From: Methanolinea sp. | Lineage (GTDB): Archaea > Halobacteriota > Methanomicrobia > Methanomicrobiales > Methanospirillaceae | Reading direction: 5' to 3' | Assembly: GCA_016699325.1 (NCBI GenBank) | Contig: CP064971.1 | Span: 1,302,001 to 1,366,000 of the forward strand | Length of the DNA stretch: 64,000 nucleotides | Shown: positions 35,879 to 44,263 of the stretch, one piece after another | Layout of the letters: every line of letters starts with the position of its first letter | Numbering within the stretch: position 1 is the stretch's first letter | Position numbers and translations under genes: made by a program | The notes under the pieces: model-generated | Told to the model about the DNA's origin: nothing | Database searches by the model: none | Seen by the model: the letters and a program-made list of their open reading frames with translations, nothing else

Positions 35879-36044
35879 AGAGCTGATCAGCGAGCTGAAA
35901 GAGATCATAAGGAAGATCGAGGACAACGAGACCGGCCTTGATGAGAGTATTGCTCTCTATGAGCGGGGAGCGCTTATCATCAACCAGTGCGAGGAGCTCC
36001 TCGCATCGGCCGAACTCAAGATATCCATGCTGGGACGCGACTGA
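35862..36044 (+). CDS. xseB: Exodeoxyribonuclease VII small subunit
   Basis: XseB, 60 residues, overlapping xseA by 17 bases. The sequence TYEELISELKEIIRKIED and the ETGLDESIALYERG motif are typical of the small subunit, a short helical hairpin that binds the coiled-coil of XseA. It is somewhat shorter than bacterial XseB, ending SAELKISMLGRD. Confidence 0.92.
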   Translation: MTKTYEELISELKEIIRKIEDNETGLDESIALYERGALIINQCEELLASAELKISMLGRD

Positions 36045-36141
36045 ACAACCACATGGCGGCCAGGTGCGGTGGCGTGATCATGGTTCCCGGCACCCCTCCG
36101 GTAACGGGACGGTGGCAACGGCCACGAACGAAAGTGACAGG

Positions 36142-36588
36142 TCACGTTAACCGGGCAGTCATCTCCACTACCAGGTCCGCCCCGTCCTGCAGATATTCTA
36201 TGAGCCCCCTTGGCAAGTCCTGGGCTGCTGTATCGGAGCGGATGCCGACCGTTCTCCCGCAGACGTAACTGCTCTTGCGCCAGACGAGGTCGGTCGGGTG
36301 GTCAAGAGTTATAGCCCCGCTCCCCTGAGACGTAATCGTGACGCAGTACTCCCTGCAGCAGAGGCGGGTGATCAGGACCGCGCCATCGTTGGCAAGGGTT
36401 TGGGCGAAGGCGGGCGGGAGGCCGGATGCACCCGTCTCGGCACCGATCCCGATGATGCAGTCCCCCCTGCAGGAGAGGTGCCCCTCACAGGTTATTTCGA
36501 ATGTTGTCGGATGCCGGGCAGTCACGTTTGAGTGTCCCCGGCACCGTATTGTTGCACGAGTCTCTCGCATTGCCGGTTCAGATAACAT
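36142..36588 (-). CDS. DUF371 family protein
   Basis: A 148-residue protein of the archaeal DUF371 family, marked by CRGHSNVTARHPTTFEITCE, the CRGDCIIGIGAE loop and CREYCVTITSQGSG. The conserved cysteine-histidine pattern might bind metal. The family is confined to archaea and has no known function. It diverges from the Zn-ribbon gene that follows and has no operon partner. Confidence 0.85.
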   Translation of the reverse strand: MLSEPAMRETRATIRCRGHSNVTARHPTTFEITCEGHLSCRGDCIIGIGAETGASGLPPAFAQTLANDGAVLITRLCCREYCVTITSQGSGAITLDHPTDLVWRKSSYVCGRTVGIRSDTAAQDLPRGLIEYLQDGADLVVEMTARLT

Positions 36589-36690
36589 ATGGCGTCAGGA
36601 AAGAAGATAACTCCAGCGCTCCCTATAACCAGCATTCGTAGCCCCAATCATCATATCAGAGAACGAATCACCTGTAACCAGGTTGCGGTG

Positions 36691-37266
36691 ATGGAAAGAT
36701 TCCTCTATTGCCCGGAGTGCGGGCGCGATGTTGAGCATACGATACTCTCGAACGCACGGCAACTGCGGGTCAGATGTGACGTGTGCGGGAACGTCCACCT
36801 GGTCGAACCTGCGAAGGAGAAGCCTCCGATCCGGGTCAAGGCCATCGTCAGTGAAGAGAGGGTTTCCCGGACCTGCGCTATCGAGCTTGTGCACGGTGAG
36901 ATCTGCGGGATCGGCGACCGCCACATTGCGGAGTGCGGGGAAGACTACATCGGGGTGGAGATATCTGCCATTGATCGGGGAGTTCAGCGGGTGCGTAGGG
37001 CCCGGGCGCAGGATATCACCACGCTCTGGACCCGGAAGATCGAGGAGGTGCTGGTCAGGGTCTCGGTCCATGACGGGAGAAAGACCATCCCCCTCGTGCT
37101 GGAGGTCTCGGGCGAGGAACCGTTCGTGGTCGGTGAGGTGTACCGGCAGGGGAACCGGAGGTTCCGGATCGCGCACATGAAGCTCCGGGACGGCGCAACG
37201 CTCCGGAAAGAAGGGCAGAAGGCGATTGCCCGGCGTTTGAAGCGGATGTACGGATACCAGCTATAA
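36691..37266 (+). CDS. HVO_0476-like zinc-ribbon protein
   Basis: A 191-residue protein with an N-terminal zinc ribbon (YCPECGRDVEHTIL and RCDVCGNVHLV) and a C-terminal domain resembling the archaeal HVO_0476 family. I start it at the ATG of 36691, because family members begin at the zinc ribbon; the frame is open to 36589 but those residues are not conserved. The function is unknown; the ribbon suggests contact with nucleic acid or another protein. The end overlaps the thioredoxin-like gene on the other strand by 6 bases. Confidence 0.8.
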   Translation: MERFLYCPECGRDVEHTILSNARQLRVRCDVCGNVHLVEPAKEKPPIRVKAIVSEERVSRTCAIELVHGEICGIGDRHIAECGEDYIGVEISAIDRGVQRVRRARAQDITTLWTRKIEEVLVRVSVHDGRKTIPLVLEVSGEEPFVVGEVYRQGNRRFRIAHMKLRDGATLRKEGQKAIARRLKRMYGYQL

Positions 37267-37518
37267 GTATTTTTTAATTGCGTCCTCGAGCTGCTCGCGA
37301 TGGACGACTCCTTCGAACCGCTCAACCACCTGCCCGTCTTTGAGGATGAGCGTCGTGGGGGTCACGCGGAGGGAATACTTCTCTATATAGGACCGTTCCT
37401 TCAGGGGATTGAGCGGTTCGATAGGCACGGAAAGCGCTTTCTCCACTTCGCGGTTGATCGGCTCCTGCTCGTGGCAGGCCATGCATCCTTCCTGGAAGAA
37501 TGAGAGTATGCGAATCAT
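37261..37518 (-). CDS. Thioredoxin/glutaredoxin-like protein
   Basis: An 85-residue thioredoxin-fold protein with active site CMAC (FFQEGCMACHEQEP), the cis-proline in VTPTTLILKDGQ and the final helix REQLEDAIKKYL. This is the short archaeal type between glutaredoxin and thioredoxin. Partners are not encoded nearby, so the redox target is open. Confidence 0.88.
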   Translation of the reverse strand: MIRILSFFQEGCMACHEQEPINREVEKALSVPIEPLNPLKERSYIEKYSLRVTPTTLILKDGQVVERFEGVVHREQLEDAIKKYL

Positions 37519-37561
37519 AGAAAGAAAAACGGAAATGGGGATATAAATACACTCTGATCTA

Positions 37562-38275
37562 TTAAGCCCGGGATAGCTTGAGGATGGTCACATCAGCGGC
37601 AGAATACCCGTATATGACGTTAATAATATCCCCGGTCTTGCTGGTAACGGTAACAGTACGGAGCGCATAGCCCGGGGTGGTATTGTCCTCAGCACTGATC
37701 ATCGGTGCGGTGGTGAACCCGAAGATCAGCTGGTCCCCTACCTGTATCTCGGAAAAGTTACCGCCGATCCCGGCAAACTCCTCGCTGGTCATCTCCCGCT
37801 GGAACGCGGTATTCTGTTCAAACGCGAAGCGCTTGCTCTGCCCTTCCTTCATCCCGACCAGGCTTTCGGCGACTTGGTTGTATTCGGGACCGAGGAATGC
37901 AAAGGAGGCCTGGTCAGCACCCGGGAAATATGCAGTGACCGGTTCCACCAGGTTATCGGTCGTAACATTGACGCCGATGATCATGGGGTTGGTAAGCCAG
38001 ACCATGCTACCCTGCTCGAGCGCGGCATTGAAGATCCGCTCGCTGGTGGTAAAGACCGTTCTTCCTTCGGAGTCCTTGAGTGTCACATCGCAGTAGGCGA
38101 CATCGCCATCTCCGGCCGGCTTCATCCCGACCAGCCAGTGGCTGCCAAGCGAGGAAACAATCATAATCACCACGAAAGCGATGCCGCCGATGATCATGGC
38201 CGCCTTGGTCCAGTTGAGCCCGCTTCCCGGCTTCCTTGAACCTGAAGTATTCTTCCCCTTTTTCCTGGATGTCAT
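37562..38275 (-). CDS. Membrane-anchored FKBP-like protein
   Basis: A 237-residue protein. A basic N terminus (MTSRKKGKNTSGSRK) is followed by one membrane helix (AMIIGGIAFVVIMIVSSLG) and an extracytoplasmic FKBP-type domain (GDVAYCDVTLKDSEGRTVF, ESLVGMKEGQSKRFAF) with an insert, as in SlyD-type archaeal FKBPs. Peptidyl-prolyl isomerase activity is plausible but catalytic aromatics cannot be checked by eye. I chose the ATG of MTSRKK rather than an upstream frame extension. Confidence 0.78.
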   Translation of the reverse strand: MTSRKKGKNTSGSRKPGSGLNWTKAAMIIGGIAFVVIMIVSSLGSHWLVGMKPAGDGDVAYCDVTLKDSEGRTVFTTSERIFNAALEQGSMVWLTNPMIIGVNVTTDNLVEPVTAYFPGADQASFAFLGPEYNQVAESLVGMKEGQSKRFAFEQNTAFQREMTSEEFAGIGGNFSEIQVGDQLIFGFTTAPMISAEDNTTPGYALRTVTVTSKTGDIINVIYGYSAADVTILKLSRA

Positions 38276-38343
38276 TCCCGGTATATTCTCCGTGTTGGGA
38301 CATAAACATTCCATTCAGGGCTTTGAAGGAGTGATAACAATCT

Positions 38344-38356
38344 TGATATAGCATAA
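38344..38356 (+). promoter_or_regulatory. TATA-box promoter of the Hsp20 gene
   Basis: The box tgatatagcataa lies about 60-70 bases before the Hsp20 ATG. A strong ribosome binding site (ggaggt, 38398-38403) precedes the start. Confidence 0.5.
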
Positions 38357-38412
38357 ACACTAACCTAAAGATAGTCCATCCCAATGAGGTGGTACTTGGA
38401 GGTTTGAAAGAT

Positions 38413-38883
38413 ATGGTATATCGGAGAAGATACCCGTTCTGGTGGACATGGCGGGATTTCGATGAACTCATGACCGAGATGGAGAACCGGTTCTGGGGCC
38501 CGTCCGGCAGGCTCCTCCCAGCCGGAGGTATCGCCGATCGTATGTTGCCCGCACTCCGCGGCGAATTCCGGGTCGATGTCCGTGAGCATGATGATGAGAT
38601 AATCGTGGTCGCTGACCTCCCTGGGGTCGAGAAAGAGGATGTTACCGTCACGCTGGTCAACCCGTCAACTCTCGAGATCTCATCGGAACGAAAGGCTGAA
38701 AAGGAGGAAAAAGAGGAAGGTTACTATATGCGGGAGCGGGTCTCCGGCTCACTCTGCCGTACCGTCGCCCTCCCCCATGACGTCACCGATTCAGGCGCTA
38801 CAGCATCCTTCAAAAATGGCGTCCTTGAAGTCCGCCTGAAAAAGATCGAGATACGGCGCGGATCATCCATCAAGGTGGATTAG
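38413..38883 (+). CDS. hsp20: Hsp20/alpha-crystallin small heat shock protein
   Basis: A small heat shock protein of 156 residues with an N-terminal aromatic region (MVYRRRYPFWWTWRDFDEL), the alpha-crystallin domain (FRVDVREHDDEIIVVADLPG through GYYMRERVSGSLCRTVALP) and the dimer-edge GVLEVRLKK. A GGAGGT ribosome binding site lies 9 bases upstream of this ATG, which decides against the in-frame ATG 8 codons earlier. The C-terminal IxI tail motif appears only weakly. It acts as an ATP-independent holdase. Confidence 0.92.
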   Translation: MVYRRRYPFWWTWRDFDELMTEMENRFWGPSGRLLPAGGIADRMLPALRGEFRVDVREHDDEIIVVADLPGVEKEDVTVTLVNPSTLEISSERKAEKEEKEEGYYMRERVSGSLCRTVALPHDVTDSGATASFKNGVLEVRLKKIEIRRGSSIKVD

Positions 38884-38946
38884 GAACAATCACCTCCCCT
38901 CTTTTTGCGATGTCTTGAAGAGCTTCTGGACCGGACGTGATATGCA

Positions 38947-39732
38947 ATGGATAAAAAAAAGGTCAGGGACTACATGACCTATGAAGTCGTGACGGTTGAT
39001 GTCCATGGAACGGTCCGGGATGTCATGGACAAGATCCGGGACTCCGGGCACGACGGATTTCCGGTGGTGAAAGGGAGAGAGGTTGTTGGATATATCGCCG
39101 CCCGGGACTTCCTCTTCAGGCCTCCTGATACCCCTGTCAAGGATATGATGTCGCGCCACCTCATCGTTGCCGACCCCGATATGAGCATCAACGATGCCGC
39201 ACGAGTCATCTTCCGGTCCGGTATCCAGAAACTCCCGGTCGTTGACCAGGATAACCGCCTGATCGGGATCATCTCCAATTCCGATGTCATCCGGTCCCAG
39301 ATCGAGCATGTCTCTCCTGAAAAAGTCTTCTCCTTCATTGCCACCCTGAACAAGCTCCATGGGATAAACCCCGAGCTTAAACGCGAAGTGGTCGATATCG
39401 ATCAGCTCATACCCACACAGTCACGGATTTATGAAGATGAGCTCGAAGGTCGTATCTACGAGATCAGGAAAGGGCTTGCCGAGCCGTTGATCGTGATCCG
39501 GCGCCCAGGAAGACTCATCCTGGTAGACGGCCATCACCGGGCGATTGCCGCGAAAAAACTGGGCATACAGGCGCTTGATTCCTATGTGATCGAGGTAAAC
39601 GAGTCTATCGAACTTGGCCTGGAACGGACGGCAAAAGCCATGAACCTTCACAGTCTCGACGATATCCAGGTACTTGATTATGCACGCCACCCGCTGGTGG
39701 CAATCACCCACCGGCTGGTCAAGCGGTCCTGA
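38947..39732 (+). CDS. Fusion of two CBS domains with a ParB-like nuclease domain
   Basis: A 261-residue protein. Two CBS domains (residues 5-58 and 65-122; VRDYMTYEVVTVDVHGTVRD and VKDMMSRHLIVADPD) are followed by a ParB/sulfiredoxin-like domain (VVDIDQLIPTQSRIYEDE, KGLAEPLIVIRRPGR, VDGHHRAIAAKKLG). CBS pairs sense adenosyl ligands. The GHHR box is the ParB/Srx nucleotide motif (GxxR), seen in nucleases, CTPases and sulfiredoxin. This architecture is known in archaea without a proven role; a nucleotide-controlled regulator is likely. It has no operon partner. Confidence 0.88.
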   Translation: MDKKKVRDYMTYEVVTVDVHGTVRDVMDKIRDSGHDGFPVVKGREVVGYIAARDFLFRPPDTPVKDMMSRHLIVADPDMSINDAARVIFRSGIQKLPVVDQDNRLIGIISNSDVIRSQIEHVSPEKVFSFIATLNKLHGINPELKREVVDIDQLIPTQSRIYEDELEGRIYEIRKGLAEPLIVIRRPGRLILVDGHHRAIAAKKLGIQALDSYVIEVNESIELGLERTAKAMNLHSLDDIQVLDYARHPLVAITHRLVKRS

Positions 39733-39745
39733 CCGGCTTTCCAGT

Positions 39746-40924
39746 TCAGGAGCCGGCAGTCCGGGTATCGTAGTTATCGTTCAGGAGGTGTTCACTGACA
39801 ACGCTTTCCTTGGGAACCACAACATCCGGCCAGATCCTGGTCTTTGAGTGAATCACCGACCGGTCCCTTATCTCCACCCGGGGGCCGATTACCGTATCGT
39901 TCTCGACAGAACAGAATTCGCCGATTCTCGTGCCATTGTCGATGATGCTCCCGCTCGCCGTGCTGTCCCGGCCGAGGGTGACCCCGTTATGGATGTGTGA
40001 GGAGAATATCTTTGCACGGCTCCGGATGGTGCAGTTCTCGCCGATACTTGTATATGGCCCGATCAGGACATCGTTCTCGATGCTGGTCCCTGATCCAATG
40101 GCCACCGGTCCGGTGATCCGGCAGTTCCTGCCGATGGTAACTGCAGTTCCAAACATCACCGGTCCGGTGATCTGGCCACCAGTGATCGAGATGTCCCCCA
40201 TGAAACTGGAAAATGACAGCTCATCAAGCTTCCATCGCTGGGCCTGGCGCAGGGACGCCGGGCTGCCGACATCGGTCCAGTTGCCCCGTGCAAGCCAGGC
40301 CTGGAGCCGGTGACCTTCTGCCATAAGCAGCGGGAAGAGGTCGCGGGCGAAATCGAACTTTGTATCGGGCGGGATGAACGAGAAGATATCCGGGCTGCAG
40401 ACATAGATGCCGGTACTGGCAAGGTTGCTGAATATCTCGCCGGGACCCGGCTTCTCTTTGAACCTCCTGATCGTGTAGCTGACATCGATCTCGGCGATGC
40501 CGTACTCGGAGGGATCGTCGATACTGATCAAACCGATGGACACCATCGGCCGCTCCCTCCGGTGCTCCCGGTAGAATTCGAGCAGGTCGATATCGGTCAC
40601 GTGGTCCCCGCCAACCACCAGGAAATCCTGGCCGTCAAGGAATTCACGGGCGTTCCGGACGCTTCCGGCAGTACCAAGCTTGGTTTTCTCATGGACATAG
40701 GTGATTTCCACGCCAAAGAGGGATCCGTCACCAAGTGCTTCCTCAATCGCAGCGCCAAGGTAGCCTAGCGTGATAACCACGTCGGTGAATCCGAGGTCAG
40801 AGAGATGCGAGACCAGGTGCTGGATTGACGGCCGGTTAACGATGGGGATGCAGGGTTTTGGCCGCTCAAAGGTGAGGGGGCGCAACCGGGTGCCCTCACC
40901 CCCGCACATGATGCAGACCTTCAT
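39746..40924 (-). CDS. NDP-sugar nucleotidyltransferase with left-handed beta-helix
   Basis: A 392-residue sugar nucleotidyltransferase. The N-terminal Rossmann-like domain starts MKVCIMCGGEGTRLRPLTFE, then RPKPCIPIVNRP, VVGGDHV, KEKPGP and a GNWTDVGSP segment. The C-terminal hexapeptide-repeat region (about 255-370, with repeats such as VTIGRNCRITGPVAIGSG) forms a left-handed helix. Relatives make dTDP-glucose, GDP-mannose or UDP-sugars for surface glycans; the exact base and sugar cannot be fixed here. I start at the ATG of MKVCIM; longer starts add unconserved residues. Confidence 0.88.
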   Translation of the reverse strand: MKVCIMCGGEGTRLRPLTFERPKPCIPIVNRPSIQHLVSHLSDLGFTDVVITLGYLGAAIEEALGDGSLFGVEITYVHEKTKLGTAGSVRNAREFLDGQDFLVVGGDHVTDIDLLEFYREHRRERPMVSIGLISIDDPSEYGIAEIDVSYTIRRFKEKPGPGEIFSNLASTGIYVCSPDIFSFIPPDTKFDFARDLFPLLMAEGHRLQAWLARGNWTDVGSPASLRQAQRWKLDELSFSSFMGDISITGGQITGPVMFGTAVTIGRNCRITGPVAIGSGTSIENDVLIGPYTSIGENCTIRSRAKIFSSHIHNGVTLGRDSTASGSIIDNGTRIGEFCSVENDTVIGPRVEIRDRSVIHSKTRIWPDVVVPKESVVSEHLLNDNYDTRTAGS

Positions 40925-41031
40925 GCGGGAATGTTGTCCGGCTGGGCTTTTAACGGTGACGACACCGGTTGCAGCAGGATCGGAATGAAAAAGATTTATG
41001 CGATTTCTTCTTAATCCATACCTCATTCAGC

Positions 41032-41877
41032 ATGACTGGTCAGACCCGTACGTCGTATAGCAGGGAGGAGATCGTCCTCTCCATCGCTATCCCAATGTTT
41101 TGTTTCGGCGGAACTGCGCTCGGCATCCTGCTCGAAGACCTCGGATACATTGAGGATGCCGGCCTCTTTTTCTGGGGATGCCTTGTTGGTGCCTTTCTCC
41201 TCGCCTACCTTGCCTGGGGCAAGCCTCGAAAGGATATCGTCTCCCTTCTGGCGCCCATGTATGCGTTCATCATCTTCTTTGCCACATGGGAGATGAAACC
41301 GACGGTCATCCTTCAGCTCCTGTTTGGTATCAGCCTAACCGTCCTCGTTGTCCGGCTGAACAGAAGGTTTAGTACCCCGCCAGTCAAAGAACAGGAAGAG
41401 GATCCCATGGAAAAGTACCTGTATGATTATTTGCACCGTATCACCCCGTTCTTCCGGGGAATCGATCGCGAAACTGCCCACAGTATTGCATCGGTCGTCC
41501 TGTCCTACAAGTTCGAGCTCTACCCAAAAGTAGTCGCGAGTGCAGGAACCGCCATTTCCCGGCTCTCCGGGGAAGGTGCAATAGCGGTAGCCCGAAAGGC
41601 AGTGACCATCATCCGGGACCGGGCAGTAAAACTTGACCAGTCGGATGTCAAGGCATACTCGGCCCTTGCCTTTGGCCCCGGAGAGGAGCAGTATCTGGCC
41701 ATCATCATTCCCGCCGACCAGATCATGAACAGGGACGACTATGTCCTTGATAATGCCATCGTTCTTGCCTATGGGATAGCCTACCTCTGTTCTCCTGACG
41801 ACGGCCAGATGCTCGATGAGCACCAGAACTTCATCATCCAGATCCTGTCGTCCTACAAGGAACAGATGGGACGCTAA
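41032..41877 (+). CDS. Membrane protein of unknown function with cytosolic helical domain
   Basis: A 281-residue protein with three hydrophobic segments in the first 105 residues (VLSIAIPMFCFGGTALGILL, GLFFWGCLVGAFLLAYLAW, LLAPMYAFIIFFATWE and further). A soluble domain of about 160 residues follows (from EDPMEKYLYDYLHRITPFFR). I do not recognise the family. It diverges from the NDP-sugar synthase gene with about 107 bases between, but a link to glycan synthesis is only suggested by position. Confidence 0.65.
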   Translation: MTGQTRTSYSREEIVLSIAIPMFCFGGTALGILLEDLGYIEDAGLFFWGCLVGAFLLAYLAWGKPRKDIVSLLAPMYAFIIFFATWEMKPTVILQLLFGISLTVLVVRLNRRFSTPPVKEQEEDPMEKYLYDYLHRITPFFRGIDRETAHSIASVVLSYKFELYPKVVASAGTAISRLSGEGAIAVARKAVTIIRDRAVKLDQSDVKAYSALAFGPGEEQYLAIIIPADQIMNRDDYVLDNAIVLAYGIAYLCSPDDGQMLDEHQNFIIQILSSYKEQMGR

Positions 41878-42055
41878 AATCATCCATTTTCCAATAGAGG
41901 AAATTTTCCGAAGCCCGCCACCGGGTAATTTTCATCTTCCCAAAAGAACGGGCGAGCGGAATTCAAGATGCGGGTAGCGTGCTGCCTTTCATGAAGAGAC
42001 CACTGGTTGGCGAGGTAATCCGAAAAAAATTATGCCCAGGGAAAAAGGGCCTGGT

Positions 42056-42376
42056 CTACAGGGTATCCAGGCTGATCGCGTTGAAGTCCTGCATGACCTC
42101 GCCGATGGTCTTGACCCCGAAGGCAGTCTGGACCACGTTCAGGTCAAGCGCGATTGCCGCATCGCACATGTAATCGAGGATATCGATTGAGAGTTCCCGC
42201 TGCTGCTTGCTCTTCCTGATCTGGTCGAGCAGGGACGAGATCTTTTCCGGCCTCTCCATGCGCAGCTTTGCAAGGCTGATGACGCACATGGAGATACGGG
42301 TAAGATTCCGATCCGTTCCCGTAATGGTCTCAAAGAAATTCCGTATGATCTGGGCCTGGAAGACCTCTCCACCCAT
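42056..42376 (-). CDS. Small helical protein of unknown function
   Basis: A 106-residue protein I do not recognise: MGGEVFQAQIIRNFFETITG, then mainly helical segments such as ERPEKISSLLDQIRKSKQQR and YMCDAAIALDLNVVQTAFGV. It has a good TATA box 25 bases upstream and a valid start, so I consider it real. It contains no known motif, no membrane helix and only two cysteines. It stands alone in a gene-poor gap. Confidence 0.6.
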   Translation of the reverse strand: MGGEVFQAQIIRNFFETITGTDRNLTRISMCVISLAKLRMERPEKISSLLDQIRKSKQQRELSIDILDYMCDAAIALDLNVVQTAFGVKTIGEVMQDFNAISLDTL

Positions 42377-42400
42377 GATAACTCAAATTATTCAATACGA

Positions 42401-42411
42401 CTATTTATAAC
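42401..42411 (-). promoter_or_regulatory. TATA-box promoter of the small helical protein gene
   Basis: On the minus strand the sequence reads ttataaatag, about 25-35 bases before the ATG at 42376, giving a leaderless or very short-leader transcript. Confidence 0.55.
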
Positions 42412-42458
42412 TTTTGTATGAAACAAGGTAAAACAGCCCTGGATCAAGGAAAAAAAGG

Positions 42459-43628
42459 TTATTTCGCGGTGCTGACAATCCGGATGATGTCACTGTCTTT
42501 GAGCTCGTGGGTATCCTTGACCCGCATTGACGTCCGGGCATCGACGGCATAGAGGAATCCTTTCCCGATGTCGGTATGGACCATGAACGCAAGATCCCGG
42601 GGAGTTGAGCCGCGCTTCATCAGGAAGGCATCCGGCAGGACACGGCCCCTGCTATCGGAGAACTTGTGCTCATCCTCGACCGGATAGACGACAATCAGGC
42701 CGAGAATTTCCCGGATGGCATGGTCGATGGCCTGCTGGACCCCTGTCCCGCCGAACGCCTCCATGACTCTTTCTATCATGGCCAGACCGGCCTTTTGCTG
42801 GGGGGAGAGTGCTTTCTCGTCCAGGATGGTGAAGGCGGGGTCGCCGGGGAGATAGCGGATGAGGTGTGCAGCCGCAGCGTTCCGGAGCGCTAGCTCCCCG
42901 GCAGCTGTTGCAAAGATCAACCGGCTCTTCTTCAGGTGATCGATCATCGCTCCCGGGGCCTGGTCAACCTTGTTTCCAACCGCGACCATGGGCTTACTGA
43001 TACGGACAATTTCCCGGCAGAATCCCTTGAGCCCTTCGGAATCGGTATGGGCAAGGTCGATTCCGGCCGCACCTTCAGCATCGCGTACATCCTCGGGGGA
43101 TATCTTCAGCCCGGTCAGCACTTCCGAGAGTGCCCGGTGGATGGAGTGCGACTTCGACTGCGCCTGCCGCTGCAGCCTTGTCCAGTGCTTGTCGATGATA
43201 CCGTAAACCCACATCGCCATCTCGAATTCTAAAAACATGATATCCTCCATGGGGTCGTGGCTTCCCATATCGACAGGGTTCCCTTCACTATCGGTCGAAC
43301 CGCTGGCATCGAGGATGTGGAGGATGGCATCTGCCTGCCTGAGATTGTCCAGGAACTGGTTACCGAGCCCCCGCCCCTTGTGGGCGTCAGGAACCAGCCC
43401 GGCCACATCAACGAGATTGACAGGGACGAACCTGACGCCATCCTGGCAGCTTTCGCAGGTGAGCGAGAGGCTCCTGCACGGACAGACCGCCCTGAAATAG
43501 GCCACCCCGAAGTTGGCGTTGATGGTGGTGAACGGGTAGTTGGCGATCTCCGCGGGAGCCATGGTGGCTGCCCGGAAAAAGGTGGACTTCCCGCAATTCG
43601 GCTTCCCCGCAAGGGCTAGCGTGATCAT
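42459..43628 (-). CDS. ychF: YchF/OLA1-type GTPase (redox-regulated ATPase)
   Basis: An archaeal YchF (Obg-related) nucleotidase of 389 residues. The P-loop is LAGKPNCGKSTFF (residues 5-17), with DVAGLVPDAHKGRGLG, and GNKVDQAPG as the altered base-recognition motif. A cysteine cluster (CPCRSLSLTCESCQDG, near 50-65) is the zinc-like insert common in archaeal members. The TGS domain (about 300-385) ends in KDTHELKDSDIIRIV. YchF-type proteins bind ribosomes and hydrolyse ATP. I start it at MITLAL, where the family begins. Confidence 0.93.
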   Translation of the reverse strand: MITLALAGKPNCGKSTFFRAATMAPAEIANYPFTTINANFGVAYFRAVCPCRSLSLTCESCQDGVRFVPVNLVDVAGLVPDAHKGRGLGNQFLDNLRQADAILHILDASGSTDSEGNPVDMGSHDPMEDIMFLEFEMAMWVYGIIDKHWTRLQRQAQSKSHSIHRALSEVLTGLKISPEDVRDAEGAAGIDLAHTDSEGLKGFCREIVRISKPMVAVGNKVDQAPGAMIDHLKKSRLIFATAAGELALRNAAAAHLIRYLPGDPAFTILDEKALSPQQKAGLAMIERVMEAFGGTGVQQAIDHAIREILGLIVVYPVEDEHKFSDSRGRVLPDAFLMKRGSTPRDLAFMVHTDIGKGFLYAVDARTSMRVKDTHELKDSDIIRIVSTAK

Positions 43629-43670
43629 AGCAATTCCCTTTAAGTGATGCAACCTAATTAAACTGTTATT

Positions 43671-44261
43671 ATGTCATTTGTCGCCCGGAATACCTATTAT
43701 TTCGAAGCACCCGGCCCGGAGAACACCGCCGATTGTGCCCGGTTTGCAGTCGAGCGTGCTCGCGAGCTCGGCCTCTCGCACATCGTTGTCGCGAGCACAT
43801 CGGGTAAAACGGCTCTCGCATTCCATGAAGCCACAAAAGGAACCGGTATCCGATTGGTCGTGGTCACCCACGTGGTCGGGTTTTCGAAACCCGGGATCTG
43901 GGAGTTTGATGCCGGCACAGCGCAGAAGCTCTGCGACGCCGGTGTGCTGATCGTGACAGGTACCCATGCCCTCTCCGGGCTAGAGCGGTCGTTCTCCCGC
44001 TCTCCAAAGGTAGGTGGAGGGTCCCGGACCGAAGCCGTTGCCGAGGCCTTCCGGAGAGTTATTGCCATCGGGCTGAAAGTGGCTGTGGAATGCGTGCTTA
44101 TCGCCGCTGACCAGGGCGCAATTGGAATAGAAGAAGAAGTTATCGCCGTTGGCGGCACGGCCAGTGGTGCCGATACGGTCTGTGTCATCCGGCCATCGCA
44201 CACCGCATCCTTCTTCGATCTCCAGGTGAGGGAAATCGTTGCCATGCCGCGGGTCCGGTAG
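43671..44261 (+). CDS. Stand-alone pyruvate kinase C-terminal (alpha/beta) domain protein
   Basis: A 196-residue protein that resembles only the C-terminal allosteric domain of pyruvate kinase: ENTADCARFAVERARELG, VVASTSGKTALAFHEA and VVVTHVVGFSKPG. No catalytic barrel or P-site residues are present. Such single-domain forms are widespread in methanogens and of unknown function; they might bind sugar phosphates or nucleotides. It diverges from ychF and is followed after 2 bases by a membrane protein gene. Confidence 0.85.
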   Translation: MSFVARNTYYFEAPGPENTADCARFAVERARELGLSHIVVASTSGKTALAFHEATKGTGIRLVVVTHVVGFSKPGIWEFDAGTAQKLCDAGVLIVTGTHALSGLERSFSRSPKVGGGSRTEAVAEAFRRVIAIGLKVAVECVLIAADQGAIGIEEEVIAVGGTASGADTVCVIRPSHTASFFDLQVREIVAMPRVR

Positions 44262-44263
44262 CC

